DNA of 43,091 nt, from the NCBI GenBank assembly GCA_002373995.1, contig DFLB01000032.1:221-43311 (forward strand), read 5' to 3'. Below the pieces are notes generated by a model, which saw nothing but the letters and a program-made list of their open reading frames with translations, was not told the DNA's origin and made no database searches. Both the position numbers and the translations under genes were made by a program. Positions within the stretch are counted from its first letter, which is position 1. Each line of letters begins with the position of its first letter. Shown here one piece after another: positions 23,941-31,076 of this stretch. The stretch comes from Bacteroidales bacterium UBA3630. GTDB lineage: Bacteria > Bacteroidota > Bacteroidia > Bacteroidales > P3.

Positions 23941-24708
23941 TTGAAGTTGAAAGATATTGATATAGAACTTGCGCGGAAGGTGTTTTCGTGCATAGACCAC
24001 ACTACGCTGGGCGGAGGCGACAACGAGCGGACGGTGGAGTCGTTCTGCCGGAGGGCGAGGGAGCTGAAGTTGAGAGACGGGAGAGGTGTGGCGGCGGTGT
24101 GTGTGTATCCGCGGTTTGTGGGAAGCGCGGTGCGTGTGCTGGAAGGCAGCGGCATCGGTGTGGCATCGGTGGCGGGTGCTTTTCCTCACGGGCAGTTGCC
24201 GATAGGGTTAAAGGTTGAGGAGGTGAAACAGGCGGTGGGCGACGGAGCCGATGAGGTGGATATAGTGATCAATCGCGGACTGATGCTGGAAGGGAGGAGT
24301 GACGAGGTGAGGGAAGAGGTGGCGGCGATGAAGGCTGTGTGTGGTGAGAGTCGGCTGAAAGTGATACTGGAGACCTGCGAGCTGCCCACGGAGGGATTGA
24401 TACGTGAGGCGACAAGAGTGGTCATCGAGGGAGGAGCAGACTTTGTGAAGACCTCGACCGGCAAGGGTGGTGGAGGAGCCACGTTGGAGGCAGCCGCAGC
24501 GATGCTGGAGGAAATAGCCAGTTACGTTAAAATTTGTAAAAAACCGGTAGGTTTCAAGGCAGCGGGGGGCATTCGTGAGCCCGAAGAGGCGCTTGGGTAT
24601 GCAAAGATGGCGTCGAAGGTGATGGGTGAGGAATATATTAACAGTCAAACATTTAGGATTGGAACCAGCCGATTGACGGAGCGGTTGCATTCACTTTTAA
24701 CATTTTAA
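23941..24708 (+). CDS. deoC: Deoxyribose-phosphate aldolase
   Basis: A 255-residue class I aldolase that cleaves 2-deoxyribose 5-phosphate to glyceraldehyde 3-phosphate and acetaldehyde in nucleoside breakdown. The Schiff-base Lys lies in DFVKTSTGKGGGGAT, and the second catalytic Lys in GFKAAGGIR. CIDHTTL near the N-terminus and DEVDIVINRGLM are family segments. No ATG is available before the first helix, so TTG at 23941 (or 23947) is the likely start, 4 bp after rpiB. The coding strand is strongly purine-rich, as in rpiB. Confidence 0.94.
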   Translation: MKLKDIDIELARKVFSCIDHTTLGGGDNERTVESFCRRARELKLRDGRGVAAVCVYPRFVGSAVRVLEGSGIGVASVAGAFPHGQLPIGLKVEEVKQAVGDGADEVDIVINRGLMLEGRSDEVREEVAAMKAVCGESRLKVILETCELPTEGLIREATRVVIEGGADFVKTSTGKGGGGATLEAAAAMLEEIASYVKICKKPVGFKAAGGIREPEEALGYAKMASKVMGEEYINSQTFRIGTSRLTERLHSLLTF

Positions 24709-24742
24709 TTTGCCGATAAATGGGAAATTTTTTGTTACTTTG
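24709..24742 (+). promoter_or_regulatory. Probable promoter for spt
   Basis: TTTG at 24709-24712, overlapping the end of the deoC stop region, 22 bp, then TTACTTTG at 24735-24742 (one mismatch to TAnnTTTG). It lies 23 bp before the spt start. Confidence 0.6.
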
Positions 24743-24765
24743 CACCCTGTTTTAATCAAAAATAT

Positions 24766-25959
24766 ATGAAACCGCTACAGCAAAAGTTAGCCCAATACAC
24801 TGTTCCACAGGAGGCGAAAGCCGCCGGTATTTATCCTTATTTCACTCCCATCTGCAGTCCGCAGAACACAGAAGTCTATGTGTCTGGATATGACCATCCG
24901 GTATTGATGTTCGGCAGTAACAGCTACTTAGGACTGACGAACGACCCGCGCCTGAAGGAGGCTGCGAAAAAGGCTATAGACAAGTATGGCACGGGCTGTG
25001 CGGGATCGCCATTTTTGAACGGAACGCTGGACATCCACATCCAGTTGCAGGACGAGTTGGCGGAGTTTTTGGGTAAGGACGGAGTGATGTTGTTCTCGGC
25101 GGGTTTTCTGGCTAACAGCGGCGTCATTCCCGATGTGGTGGGTCGCGGCGACTACCTGTTCTACGACGAGCGTGTCCATGCCAGCATCATGGAAGGTCGC
25201 CTGATTACGAATGCCAATACGCAGAAGTACAAACACAACGATATGGACGATCTGGAGCGTGTGTTGCAGAAGGCTCCGATAGAGGCGTCGAAGTTGGTGG
25301 TAACAGACGGCGTATTCTCGATGGAGGGCGATGTGGCACACGTGGACAAGATGGTGGACATCTGCAACAAATACAACGCTACGCTGATGGTTGACGAGGC
25401 TCATGGTCTGGGCGTGTTCGGACGTGAGGGCCGCGGTACCTGTGACCATTTTGGCAAGTTGAAAGACGTGGAGTTGGTGATGGGAACCTTCAGCAAGAGT
25501 TTGGCTTCGGTGGGAGGATTCATTGCATCGGACAAGGAGACCATCAACTGGATGAAGCACAGTGTGCGCCCATATATTTTCACGGCGAGCATCACGCCGG
25601 CGAGTACGGCATCAGTGCTTGAAGCTTTGCACATCATGCGCAGTGAACCTGAGCGCATCGAGGCGCTGTGGGACAACCAGCGCTACGCTTACAAAGCCTT
25701 CAAGGACTTGGGTTTCGAGATTGGCAATACCTCGACGCCCATCATCCCTATCTTTATCCGCGACAACAATAAGACCTTCGCCATCACCCACGACCTGCTG
25801 GCCAACGGTGTCTTCGTGACTCCGGTGATTGCCCCGGCGGTGCCGAGCGACGAGACCTTGATCCGTATGGCGCTGATGGCTACGCACACCCACGAGCAGA
25901 TAGACATCGGGGTGGAGAAGATATACAAGTCGTTCAAGAAGTTTGATGTATTCAAATAG
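24766..25959 (+). CDS. spt: Serine palmitoyltransferase (PLP-dependent alpha-oxoamine synthase)
   Basis: A 397-residue PLP enzyme of the alpha-oxoamine synthase family. It condenses serine with a fatty acyl-CoA or acyl-ACP to form 3-ketosphinganine, the first step of the sphingolipids characteristic of Bacteroidales. Supporting segments are VLMFGSNSYLGLTNDPRL, KYGTGCAGSPFLNGTLDIH, YLFYDERVHASIMEGR, the PLP-contacting DEAHGLGVFG, and the PLP Lys in MGTFSKSLASVGG. The N-terminus and KYKHNDMDDLERVL fit Bacteroides/Porphyromonas SPT better than 2-amino-3-ketobutyrate ligase (Kbl) or BioF, which are the alternatives. The next gene starts 47 bp later in the same direction and probably belongs to the same pathway. 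Confidence 0.85.
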   Translation: MKPLQQKLAQYTVPQEAKAAGIYPYFTPICSPQNTEVYVSGYDHPVLMFGSNSYLGLTNDPRLKEAAKKAIDKYGTGCAGSPFLNGTLDIHIQLQDELAEFLGKDGVMLFSAGFLANSGVIPDVVGRGDYLFYDERVHASIMEGRLITNANTQKYKHNDMDDLERVLQKAPIEASKLVVTDGVFSMEGDVAHVDKMVDICNKYNATLMVDEAHGLGVFGREGRGTCDHFGKLKDVELVMGTFSKSLASVGGFIASDKETINWMKHSVRPYIFTASITPASTASVLEALHIMRSEPERIEALWDNQRYAYKAFKDLGFEIGNTSTPIIPIFIRDNNKTFAITHDLLANGVFVTPVIAPAVPSDETLIRMALMATHTHEQIDIGVEKIYKSFKKFDVFK

Positions 25960-26006
25960 AAAGAGGATACAGGCAGCCCCAGGCAAGGATAAAAGACAAA
26001 AAGACG

Positions 26007-27128
26007 ATGGCTGAGATAACTATCAAGACTGTAGAGAGCGGGCGTGAGTTGCGCAAGTTCATTGCTTTTCCGAACAAGCTATTCAAGGATGTGCCGAGTT
26101 ATATTCCGGCGCTGGATTTTGACGAGGTGAACCTGCTCGGCAAGAAGAACCCTTCGTTGGAGCATGCGCAGAGGGAATTGTACCTGGCATACAGGGACGG
26201 CAAGGTGGTGGGTCGCGTGGCGGCCATCATCAATCACACTGTCAACGAACACTGGCAGAAGAAAGCTGTGCGTTTCGGATGGTTCGACTTTGTGGAAGAC
26301 TATGATGTCTTCAGCGCTCTGCTCGACAAGGTGGTGGAATACGGCCGCAGAAACGGTATGGAGGAGATTGAAGGCCCCTTTGGATTCACCGATATGGACA
26401 AGGAATGCTGGGCTATTGACAATTTCGACGCCCGTCAGAACACCTCGACGCTGTACAATCCGGAGTACTACGTGCGCTTCATCGAGCGTGCGGGCTACGA
26501 AATCAAGTGCAAGTGGCAGCAATACTCCATGCAAGCCAACCAGCCGGTGCCCGACAAGGTGGCGCGACTGAACAAGCTCATCATGGAGAAATACAAGCTG
26601 CACCTGGTCAAGGTGAAGAAACGCAAGGAGCTGTACCCCCACGCCTACAAGTTTTTCCACGCCATCAACTCGTCGTTCAAGGACTTGTACGACTTTGTGC
26701 CGATGACGGAAAAGGAGATAGAGGTGTACATCAAGGAGTATATTCCGTTTGTCAACCTGGACTTTGTGCAGTTTGTTGAGGACGAGAACGACAACCTGGT
26801 GGCCTTCGGGCTCAGCATCCCCGACTTGACGAAAGCCTACAAGAAGGCCAACGGCAAGCTGTTTCCCTTCGGGTGGTACCATATTTTGCACGATTTGAAG
26901 CACTTCGATACCATCGACCTGTTGCTCAACGGTGTGCTACCCGAGTGGCAGAAGCGGGGGGTGCACAGCATCTACTACAGCGACATGAACGAGGCCGCCA
27001 TCCGCTTCGGCGTTCACACGGCCTACACCAACCCCCAGATTATGGGCAACGAGGCCGTAAAGATCTGGGAGACACAGTACAACACCACGCCGCTGATGCA
27101 CCGTGCCGTCTTTGGCAAGGCGCTGTAG
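26007..27128 (+). CDS. GNAT-like protein next to spt, candidate sphingolipid N-acyltransferase
   Basis: A 373-residue soluble protein without a signal peptide, of a Bacteroidota family often annotated as hypothetical or N-acetyltransferase. An N-terminal region with RELYLAYRDGKVVGRVAAIINHTVNEHW looks like the GNAT beta-strands that bind acyl-CoA. DFVQFVEDENDNLVAFGLSIPDL and LPEWQKRGVHSIYYSDMNEAAIRFG suggest a second GNAT-like half. It follows spt in a likely two-gene operon. Caulobacter ceramide synthase is, as I recall, also GNAT-related, so N-acylation of the sphingoid base is a reasonable inference. No direct residue evidence for that substrate is visible. Confidence 0.6.
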   Translation: MAEITIKTVESGRELRKFIAFPNKLFKDVPSYIPALDFDEVNLLGKKNPSLEHAQRELYLAYRDGKVVGRVAAIINHTVNEHWQKKAVRFGWFDFVEDYDVFSALLDKVVEYGRRNGMEEIEGPFGFTDMDKECWAIDNFDARQNTSTLYNPEYYVRFIERAGYEIKCKWQQYSMQANQPVPDKVARLNKLIMEKYKLHLVKVKKRKELYPHAYKFFHAINSSFKDLYDFVPMTEKEIEVYIKEYIPFVNLDFVQFVEDENDNLVAFGLSIPDLTKAYKKANGKLFPFGWYHILHDLKHFDTIDLLLNGVLPEWQKRGVHSIYYSDMNEAAIRFGVHTAYTNPQIMGNEAVKIWETQYNTTPLMHRAVFGKAL

Positions 27129-27161
27129 AGGCCCGTAGGCTGACGCAACGGCAACGCAATG

Positions 27162-27189
27162 CGACCTCCATAGCAGGGGGTCGTTTTTT
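27162..27189 (+). terminator. Rho-independent terminator after the spt operon
   Basis: Stem CGACCTCC (27162-27169) with GGGGGTCG (27176-27183), one G-T pair, loop ATAGCA, then six T. It lies 33 bp after the stop of the GNAT-like gene. Confidence 0.82.
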
Positions 27190-27305
27190 CATTACGAATA
27201 TCCGCTGTTGGCGGAATCAAGCTGTTGCTTCCTTGGTTCTGCCGTTTTTCGATATTCCTTTTGCCCCGGGCACCCCGCCGTCGCTCCGCCCTCAGTCCGC
27301 CCTTT

Positions 27306-27373
27306 GTCCGTTTTTTATCGGACCACCATCGGACCATCCTCGGACCATCCCCGGACCATCCCCGGACCAAGAA
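27306..27373 (-). repeat. GGTCCG 11-bp array element, copy C (minus orientation)
   Basis: Five CGGACC boxes start at 27319, 27330, 27341, 27352 and 27363, exactly 11 bp apart. The single inverted arm GTCCG is at 27306-27310, before a T-rich loop. In its own orientation it begins CTTCTTGGTCCG. The rest of the 395-bp gap holds the terminator and the next promoter. Confidence 0.93.
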
Positions 27374-27476
27374 GCAGTAGGTTGCTGTTATTCTGCCTGC
27401 TAACAATGCACGGCAATATTCCATAAAAAAGACGTTGCCGGGATGATGCGATGGGATAAAAATGGAAAAAAAGTTG

Positions 27477-27484
27477 TATTTTTG
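27477..27484 (+). promoter_or_regulatory. -7 element and ribosome-binding site for the 27524 operon
   Basis: TATTTTTG at 27477-27484, a full TAnnTTTG match; no good -33 box. An unusually strong AGGAGG (27511-27516) lies 7 bp before the ATG at 27524 and decides that start over the one at 27533. Confidence 0.6.
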
Positions 27485-27523
27485 CACCGTGATGTCAGAT
27501 TTTGGCAAAAAGGAGGGTATTAT

Positions 27524-28813
27524 ATGTATAAAATGCGGCTTATTGTGGTCATATTGATGCTTTTGCCGGCTGTGTTGCGGGCACAGGAGGGGGTGGTGAC
27601 GCTCAAGGGGAGGGTGACCTCGGGCGGAAGAGGAGTGCCGTATGCCACGTTGCAGTTGCTGGGGAGCTCGATAGGGGTATCGTGCAACGACGACGGCGAG
27701 TACACGCTGAAAGTGCCTGTGGGCCACGAGGATGACACGGTGCTGGTGCGGTCGATGGGGTACGAGAGCGCCAGCCTGACGGTGGCAGCCCTGCAACGAC
27801 GCAACCAGGTGAGGCTCAAGGTGCAGGAGGTGCAGCTGCGCGAGGTGCAGGTGGAGAGCTACCGCTACGGCAACCACCTGCTCAAGGCGGCCATAGAACG
27901 GATACCTAAAAACTACCACCGGCGGATGGCTCGCAACACCTTCTTCTTCCGCGACTGGAGGGCTGTCGACGGGGAACTGTACCTCTTCGACGAGGCGGTG
28001 ATGAGCGTCATGCGTCGCGGCTATGCCCGTTTCAACAACAAGCTGGCCTTCCGCTTCGACCCCAACGTGCGCGAGTTGGCCAGCAACTACAAATCCATCC
28101 TCCGGCACCGTCTGTTGGTCTACGACCGCAAGTTGCTGGAACACAAGGTGGACAACGACGACGGAATCAGCGAGCTGCTCGCTTTCGCAGAGAACGAGCT
28201 CTTCTTCGACCTGGTGGAGGTGCCAAGGGCCAACTTCCCTTTGGCGCTGAGGTGGCACTACTTTGATCCGGTGCAGGAATTCGTGGCGGACGGCGAGGTG
28301 TTCTACCTCGTGCGCTCCAAGGGCGTGGGGCGCTACAGGGCCTCCACGGTGCGCTACGAGTACATCATCCGCAAGAGCGACCTGGCCCTTGTGCGCATCA
28401 CCTCTGTCCTGCTCCCCGTCAGCATGGAGGCTCCGCCAGAGACGTGGGTGGGAGTGCACTACAACAAACTCTTCATCGAGGCCGACAGTTCGGTCTGGAA
28501 CTACGATAAGCGCGAAGGGCGCTACACCCTCACACACTACTACAACAACCGGCGTCAGCGGCTTGCCTCGCGCTTCGTCAGCGTACCCGACCAGCGGTGG
28601 CAACACTGCGTCGAATGGTCGCTGACCGACTTCACAACTGCTGACACAGAACTGCCTGCCGATACCCTCGCTGTGCGCCGTCAGACAATCTACGGTGCCT
28701 TTGGCAAGAGCGACTACAGCGGCGACTACTGGCAGCAATACAACAGCATCGCCATCGACACGTTGCCCTTGCGCTTGCTACAGGAAAAACTCACTCGATA
28801 TGGGAAGAAATAA
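27524..28813 (+). CDS. Exported carboxypeptidase-regulatory-like domain protein
   Basis: A 429-residue exported protein. Signal peptide MYKMRLIVVILMLLPAVLRAQ, then a CarboxypepD_reg-like beta-sandwich (about 24-110: VTLKGRVTSGGRGVPYATLQLLGSSIGVSCNDDGEYTLKVP), and a second region with the family segment LLKAAIERIPKNYHRR. The remainder is rich in beta-strands and charged residues, without a catalytic motif. Such proteins are common Bacteroidota envelope components of unknown activity. The next gene starts 14 bp before its stop, and four genes follow one another with overlaps, ending in a sigma factor and a membrane-anchored partner. Confidence 0.78.
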   Translation: MYKMRLIVVILMLLPAVLRAQEGVVTLKGRVTSGGRGVPYATLQLLGSSIGVSCNDDGEYTLKVPVGHEDDTVLVRSMGYESASLTVAALQRRNQVRLKVQEVQLREVQVESYRYGNHLLKAAIERIPKNYHRRMARNTFFFRDWRAVDGELYLFDEAVMSVMRRGYARFNNKLAFRFDPNVRELASNYKSILRHRLLVYDRKLLEHKVDNDDGISELLAFAENELFFDLVEVPRANFPLALRWHYFDPVQEFVADGEVFYLVRSKGVGRYRASTVRYEYIIRKSDLALVRITSVLLPVSMEAPPETWVGVHYNKLFIEADSSVWNYDKREGRYTLTHYYNNRRQRLASRFVSVPDQRWQHCVEWSLTDFTTADTELPADTLAVRRQTIYGAFGKSDYSGDYWQQYNSIAIDTLPLRLLQEKLTRYGKK

Positions 28814-29450
28814 CCTCTACATCCTCGCCAGTATGCTCCTGCTGTTGAGTGGCCGCGCCGGTGCCCAGCAGGAGGCGGCTATGCCTGACAGAGTCCTGGT
28901 GATGGGCTCGGTGGTGGATCACTTGAGCGGAGAACCGCAGCCCTACTGCCTGCTGCAATTCGTCAATGGGCAAGACACCGTGGCGGCGGTGCGTTGCGAC
29001 AGTGAGGGATACTTTGTCACCGACCCTATGCCGACGGGCAGCTACTCCCTCAGCGTGACCCTCAAGGGGCAGGTGGTCTACCGGTCTGACCTGGTACTGA
29101 ACGACAACGCCGCCCTCCATATTGCCGTCATCACCGACACCTTCACCTTCCGCAACCTGCGCCCAATCGATGTAAAATCGCGCAAGCGCCAGCCGGGGAC
29201 GGTGCTGATTTCTTCTGCCGACGATGTGCGGTTGTGGGACCTCAGCGGCCGAATGGACGGCAACGCCAGTGCATCGGTCGATCTCTCGGGAAGCCCTAAT
29301 TTAGGCTTTACCCTTGTGTGTCCGGGGCTTACGGTCAGCTCTAAAAACAGCACGATGAAGAACGAACTTCTGCTCTACGGTCGCATATTGGATACCCGCT
29401 GCCCCCGACCGGCGCCGGCCGACAGTACAAACAGCAAAGGCAGTGAATAA
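28800..29450 (+). CDS. Small exported carboxypeptidase-regulatory-like protein
   Basis: A 216-residue protein. The start at 28800 opens a signal peptide (MGRNNLYILASMLLLLSGRAGAQ). A single CarboxypepD_reg-like domain follows (about 32-115: VLVMGSVVDHLSGEPQPYCLLQFVNGQDTVAAVRCDSEGYFVTDPMPTGSYSLSVTLKGQ). The C-terminal half (RNLRPIDVKSRKRQPGTVLISSADDVRLWDLSGRM) has no recognised motif. It overlaps the previous gene by 14 bp and the sigma-factor gene by 8 bp, so it is translationally linked to both. It may belong to an envelope-signalling unit, but that rests on position only. Confidence 0.72.
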   Translation: MGRNNLYILASMLLLLSGRAGAQQEAAMPDRVLVMGSVVDHLSGEPQPYCLLQFVNGQDTVAAVRCDSEGYFVTDPMPTGSYSLSVTLKGQVVYRSDLVLNDNAALHIAVITDTFTFRNLRPIDVKSRKRQPGTVLISSADDVRLWDLSGRMDGNASASVDLSGSPNLGFTLVCPGLTVSSKNSTMKNELLLYGRILDTRCPRPAPADSTNSKGSE

Positions 29451-29913
29451 TCGCCACCAGTCATACACCGAGTTGCTCAGGCGCCACCGCTCGCTGGTCT
29501 GGAGGCTTTGTTGGGCTCGTGCCCGCGGCGACTTTGAGCGTTGCCGCGACCTGGTGCAGGAGGTGAGCCTCTCGCTGTGGGAGCACTACGGCCGGTTGAG
29601 GCCCGGTTCAGGCCCTCTGCAGGAACGCGCCTGGGTGTTCTGGCATACGCGCACGGTACTCGACCATCTGCATCGCCGCCCCTCCCCCACCCTTGTGGCG
29701 CTGCCTGCCGAAATGCCCGCCGATGAGGACGACAGCCGGGAGCACCTTGACGACCTGCTGGCTTCCCTTGGCGACGAAGACCGACGGCTGGTGCAGCTGC
29801 GGCTTGAAGGCTACGATGCCTCAGAGATAGCTCAACAACTGCGGATCAGCCGCGATGCTGTCTACCAGCGTTTGCATCGTATTATTGAACGTTTACAGAA
29901 AGAAAGGCCATGA
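29443..29913 (+). CDS. ECF-type RNA polymerase sigma factor
   Basis: A 156-residue two-domain sigma factor. Region 2 is SYTELLRRHRSLVWRLCWARARGDFERCRDLVQEVSLSLWEHY, with the DLVQEV core-binding motif. Region 4 is LLASLGDEDRRLVQLRLEGYDASEIAQQLRISRDAVYQRLHRIIERLQ, a clear helix-turn-helix. It starts with GTG inside the end of the previous gene, and its stop overlaps the next start as ATGA, so it is coupled on both sides. It probably directs RNA polymerase to a small regulon controlled by the adjacent membrane protein. No FecR-type partner or TonB receptor is nearby. Confidence 0.9.
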   Translation: MNNRHQSYTELLRRHRSLVWRLCWARARGDFERCRDLVQEVSLSLWEHYGRLRPGSGPLQERAWVFWHTRTVLDHLHRRPSPTLVALPAEMPADEDDSREHLDDLLASLGDEDRRLVQLRLEGYDASEIAQQLRISRDAVYQRLHRIIERLQKERP

Positions 29914-30941
29914 AAGACAATGATATACATGATTTGATAGACCGTCTGCAGGGGTTTGACAGTGAGGAGCTGGAGCAAGAGATGACGGACGGTCTGGAGG
30001 AGTGGTGCCAACGGCGCCGCCAGCATGCCCGCAACGTGAAGCGGGTGGTGCTGATAGCCCTGCTGCTGTTGACCACCACGGCCATAGCGATGACGGCCAT
30101 TCCGTGGCTGCACGCCGTGTTGCATAACGCGCAGTCTGACGCTCCTGCCACCGCTGCATCCTCTGCCCCAAAGCCTTCTGCTTCCCGCCCGCCGGAGACA
30201 GCGGAATGCGCCGCCGGCAACGCTGTTGCCCAGCCAGCACGTCCGCAACCTGTCGACTACTACTACACGGGGGTCTCGGAGAACGGCTATTCCATCGCCT
30301 ACGGCCATGAGACCCGCACGGTGACCTATACGCGCTACTCTGGCAGCCACATCATCAGCTCGGTGGTCCATAATGCCCCTGAGTCTCTGTTTATTGACAC
30401 CGCCACGGTGGAGGACAGCGCGGCTGCCGTTGTTTCGCCCGAAGTGGACTCGATGTCGCAGGCGGCGGTGAGAAGTATGATACAGAGCGACTTCCAGACG
30501 GTGGAGCTCAACGGCGACGTGCTGTATTTCACCATCATAGACAGCGTGAGCCACTATGTCAGCGTGCGGGCCGACGTAGCGCAGTGGATGGGGCAGACCA
30601 TCCGCTACGGCGACACGCTGGTGGTGCCTGCCCACGTCGCGTACCAGGGTGTCAGCTATACTGTTACCACCCTGGCCGACAGCGCCTTTGCCCGCCATGC
30701 CGAGCTGCGTGCCGTCGTGCTGCCGGCCACCGTTTCGTATATCGGCCATGCTGCCCTTGCGCACTGTTCCAACCTCGTCAGCCTCACCCTGCTGGCACCT
30801 GAAGCCCCCGAGGTCTCGCCGACGGCTTTCAACCGCACCGACCCCTACGCGCTCCTCCTTGTGCCCTGCGGGAGCCTTGAGGTCTATGAGGAGAGCATCG
30901 ACTGGCTGTACTTCCGCCGGAGGGAAGAGCGCTGCCCATAA
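29910..30941 (+). CDS. Single-pass membrane protein with BspA-like leucine-rich repeat, putative anti-sigma factor
   Basis: A 343-residue protein. The N-terminal roughly 42 residues are short, acidic then basic (MKDNDIHDLIDRLQGFDSEELEQEMTDGLEEWCQRRRQ) and are followed by one transmembrane helix (about 46-70, VVLIALLLLTTTAIAMTAIPW). A Pro/Ala-rich spacer leads to an extracytoplasmic part ending in a BspA/LRR_5-type unit (YTVTTLADSAFARHAELRAVVLPATVSYIGHAALAHCSNLVSLTLLAPEAP) and the closing PCGSLEVYEES motif. Coupling to the sigma gene by ATGA and the N-in topology suggest that the short tail binds the sigma factor while the repeat senses a surface signal. No zinc anti-sigma motif (HxxxCxxC) is present. 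Confidence 0.72.
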   Translation: MKDNDIHDLIDRLQGFDSEELEQEMTDGLEEWCQRRRQHARNVKRVVLIALLLLTTTAIAMTAIPWLHAVLHNAQSDAPATAASSAPKPSASRPPETAECAAGNAVAQPARPQPVDYYYTGVSENGYSIAYGHETRTVTYTRYSGSHIISSVVHNAPESLFIDTATVEDSAAAVVSPEVDSMSQAAVRSMIQSDFQTVELNGDVLYFTIIDSVSHYVSVRADVAQWMGQTIRYGDTLVVPAHVAYQGVSYTVTTLADSAFARHAELRAVVLPATVSYIGHAALAHCSNLVSLTLLAPEAPEVSPTAFNRTDPYALLLVPCGSLEVYEESIDWLYFRRREERCP

Positions 30942-30992
30942 GACCTTCTCCTGCTAAAAAAACGCTGTTTGCCCCGCTCTTCCTCCGCTCTT

Positions 30993-31055
30993 GGTCCGGG
31001 GATGGTCCGAGGATGGTCCGAGGATGGTCCGGTGATGGTCCGATAAAAAGCGGAC
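30993..31055 (+). repeat. GGTCCG 11-bp array element, copy D
   Basis: GGTCCG at 30993, 31004, 31015, 31026 and 31037, 11 bp apart, then ATAAAAAG and the inverted arm CGGAC at 31051-31055. The left boundary CTCCGCTCTTGGTCCG is shared with copy A. It lies between convergent genes. Confidence 0.93.
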
Positions 31056-31076
31056 GACGGGCGGTCCGGCGACGGG

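Noticed and set aside
24766..25959. 2-amino-3-ketobutyrate CoA ligase (Kbl), which would pair with the tdh at 2237
   Set aside because: N-terminus and the GCAGSPFLNGTLDIH and KYKHNDMDDLERVL segments fit bacteroidal serine palmitoyltransferase better; it is also 22 kb from tdh and next to a sphingolipid-type gene.
27185..27426. Short frames reading GPSSDHPRTIPGPSPDQ-like peptides at the repeat copies (also near 3400, 14100, 31000, 35550)
   Set aside because: These are translations of the 11-bp GGTCCG arrays (33 bp = 11 codons), occur in several frames and on both strands, and have no start context; the repeat is DNA-level.
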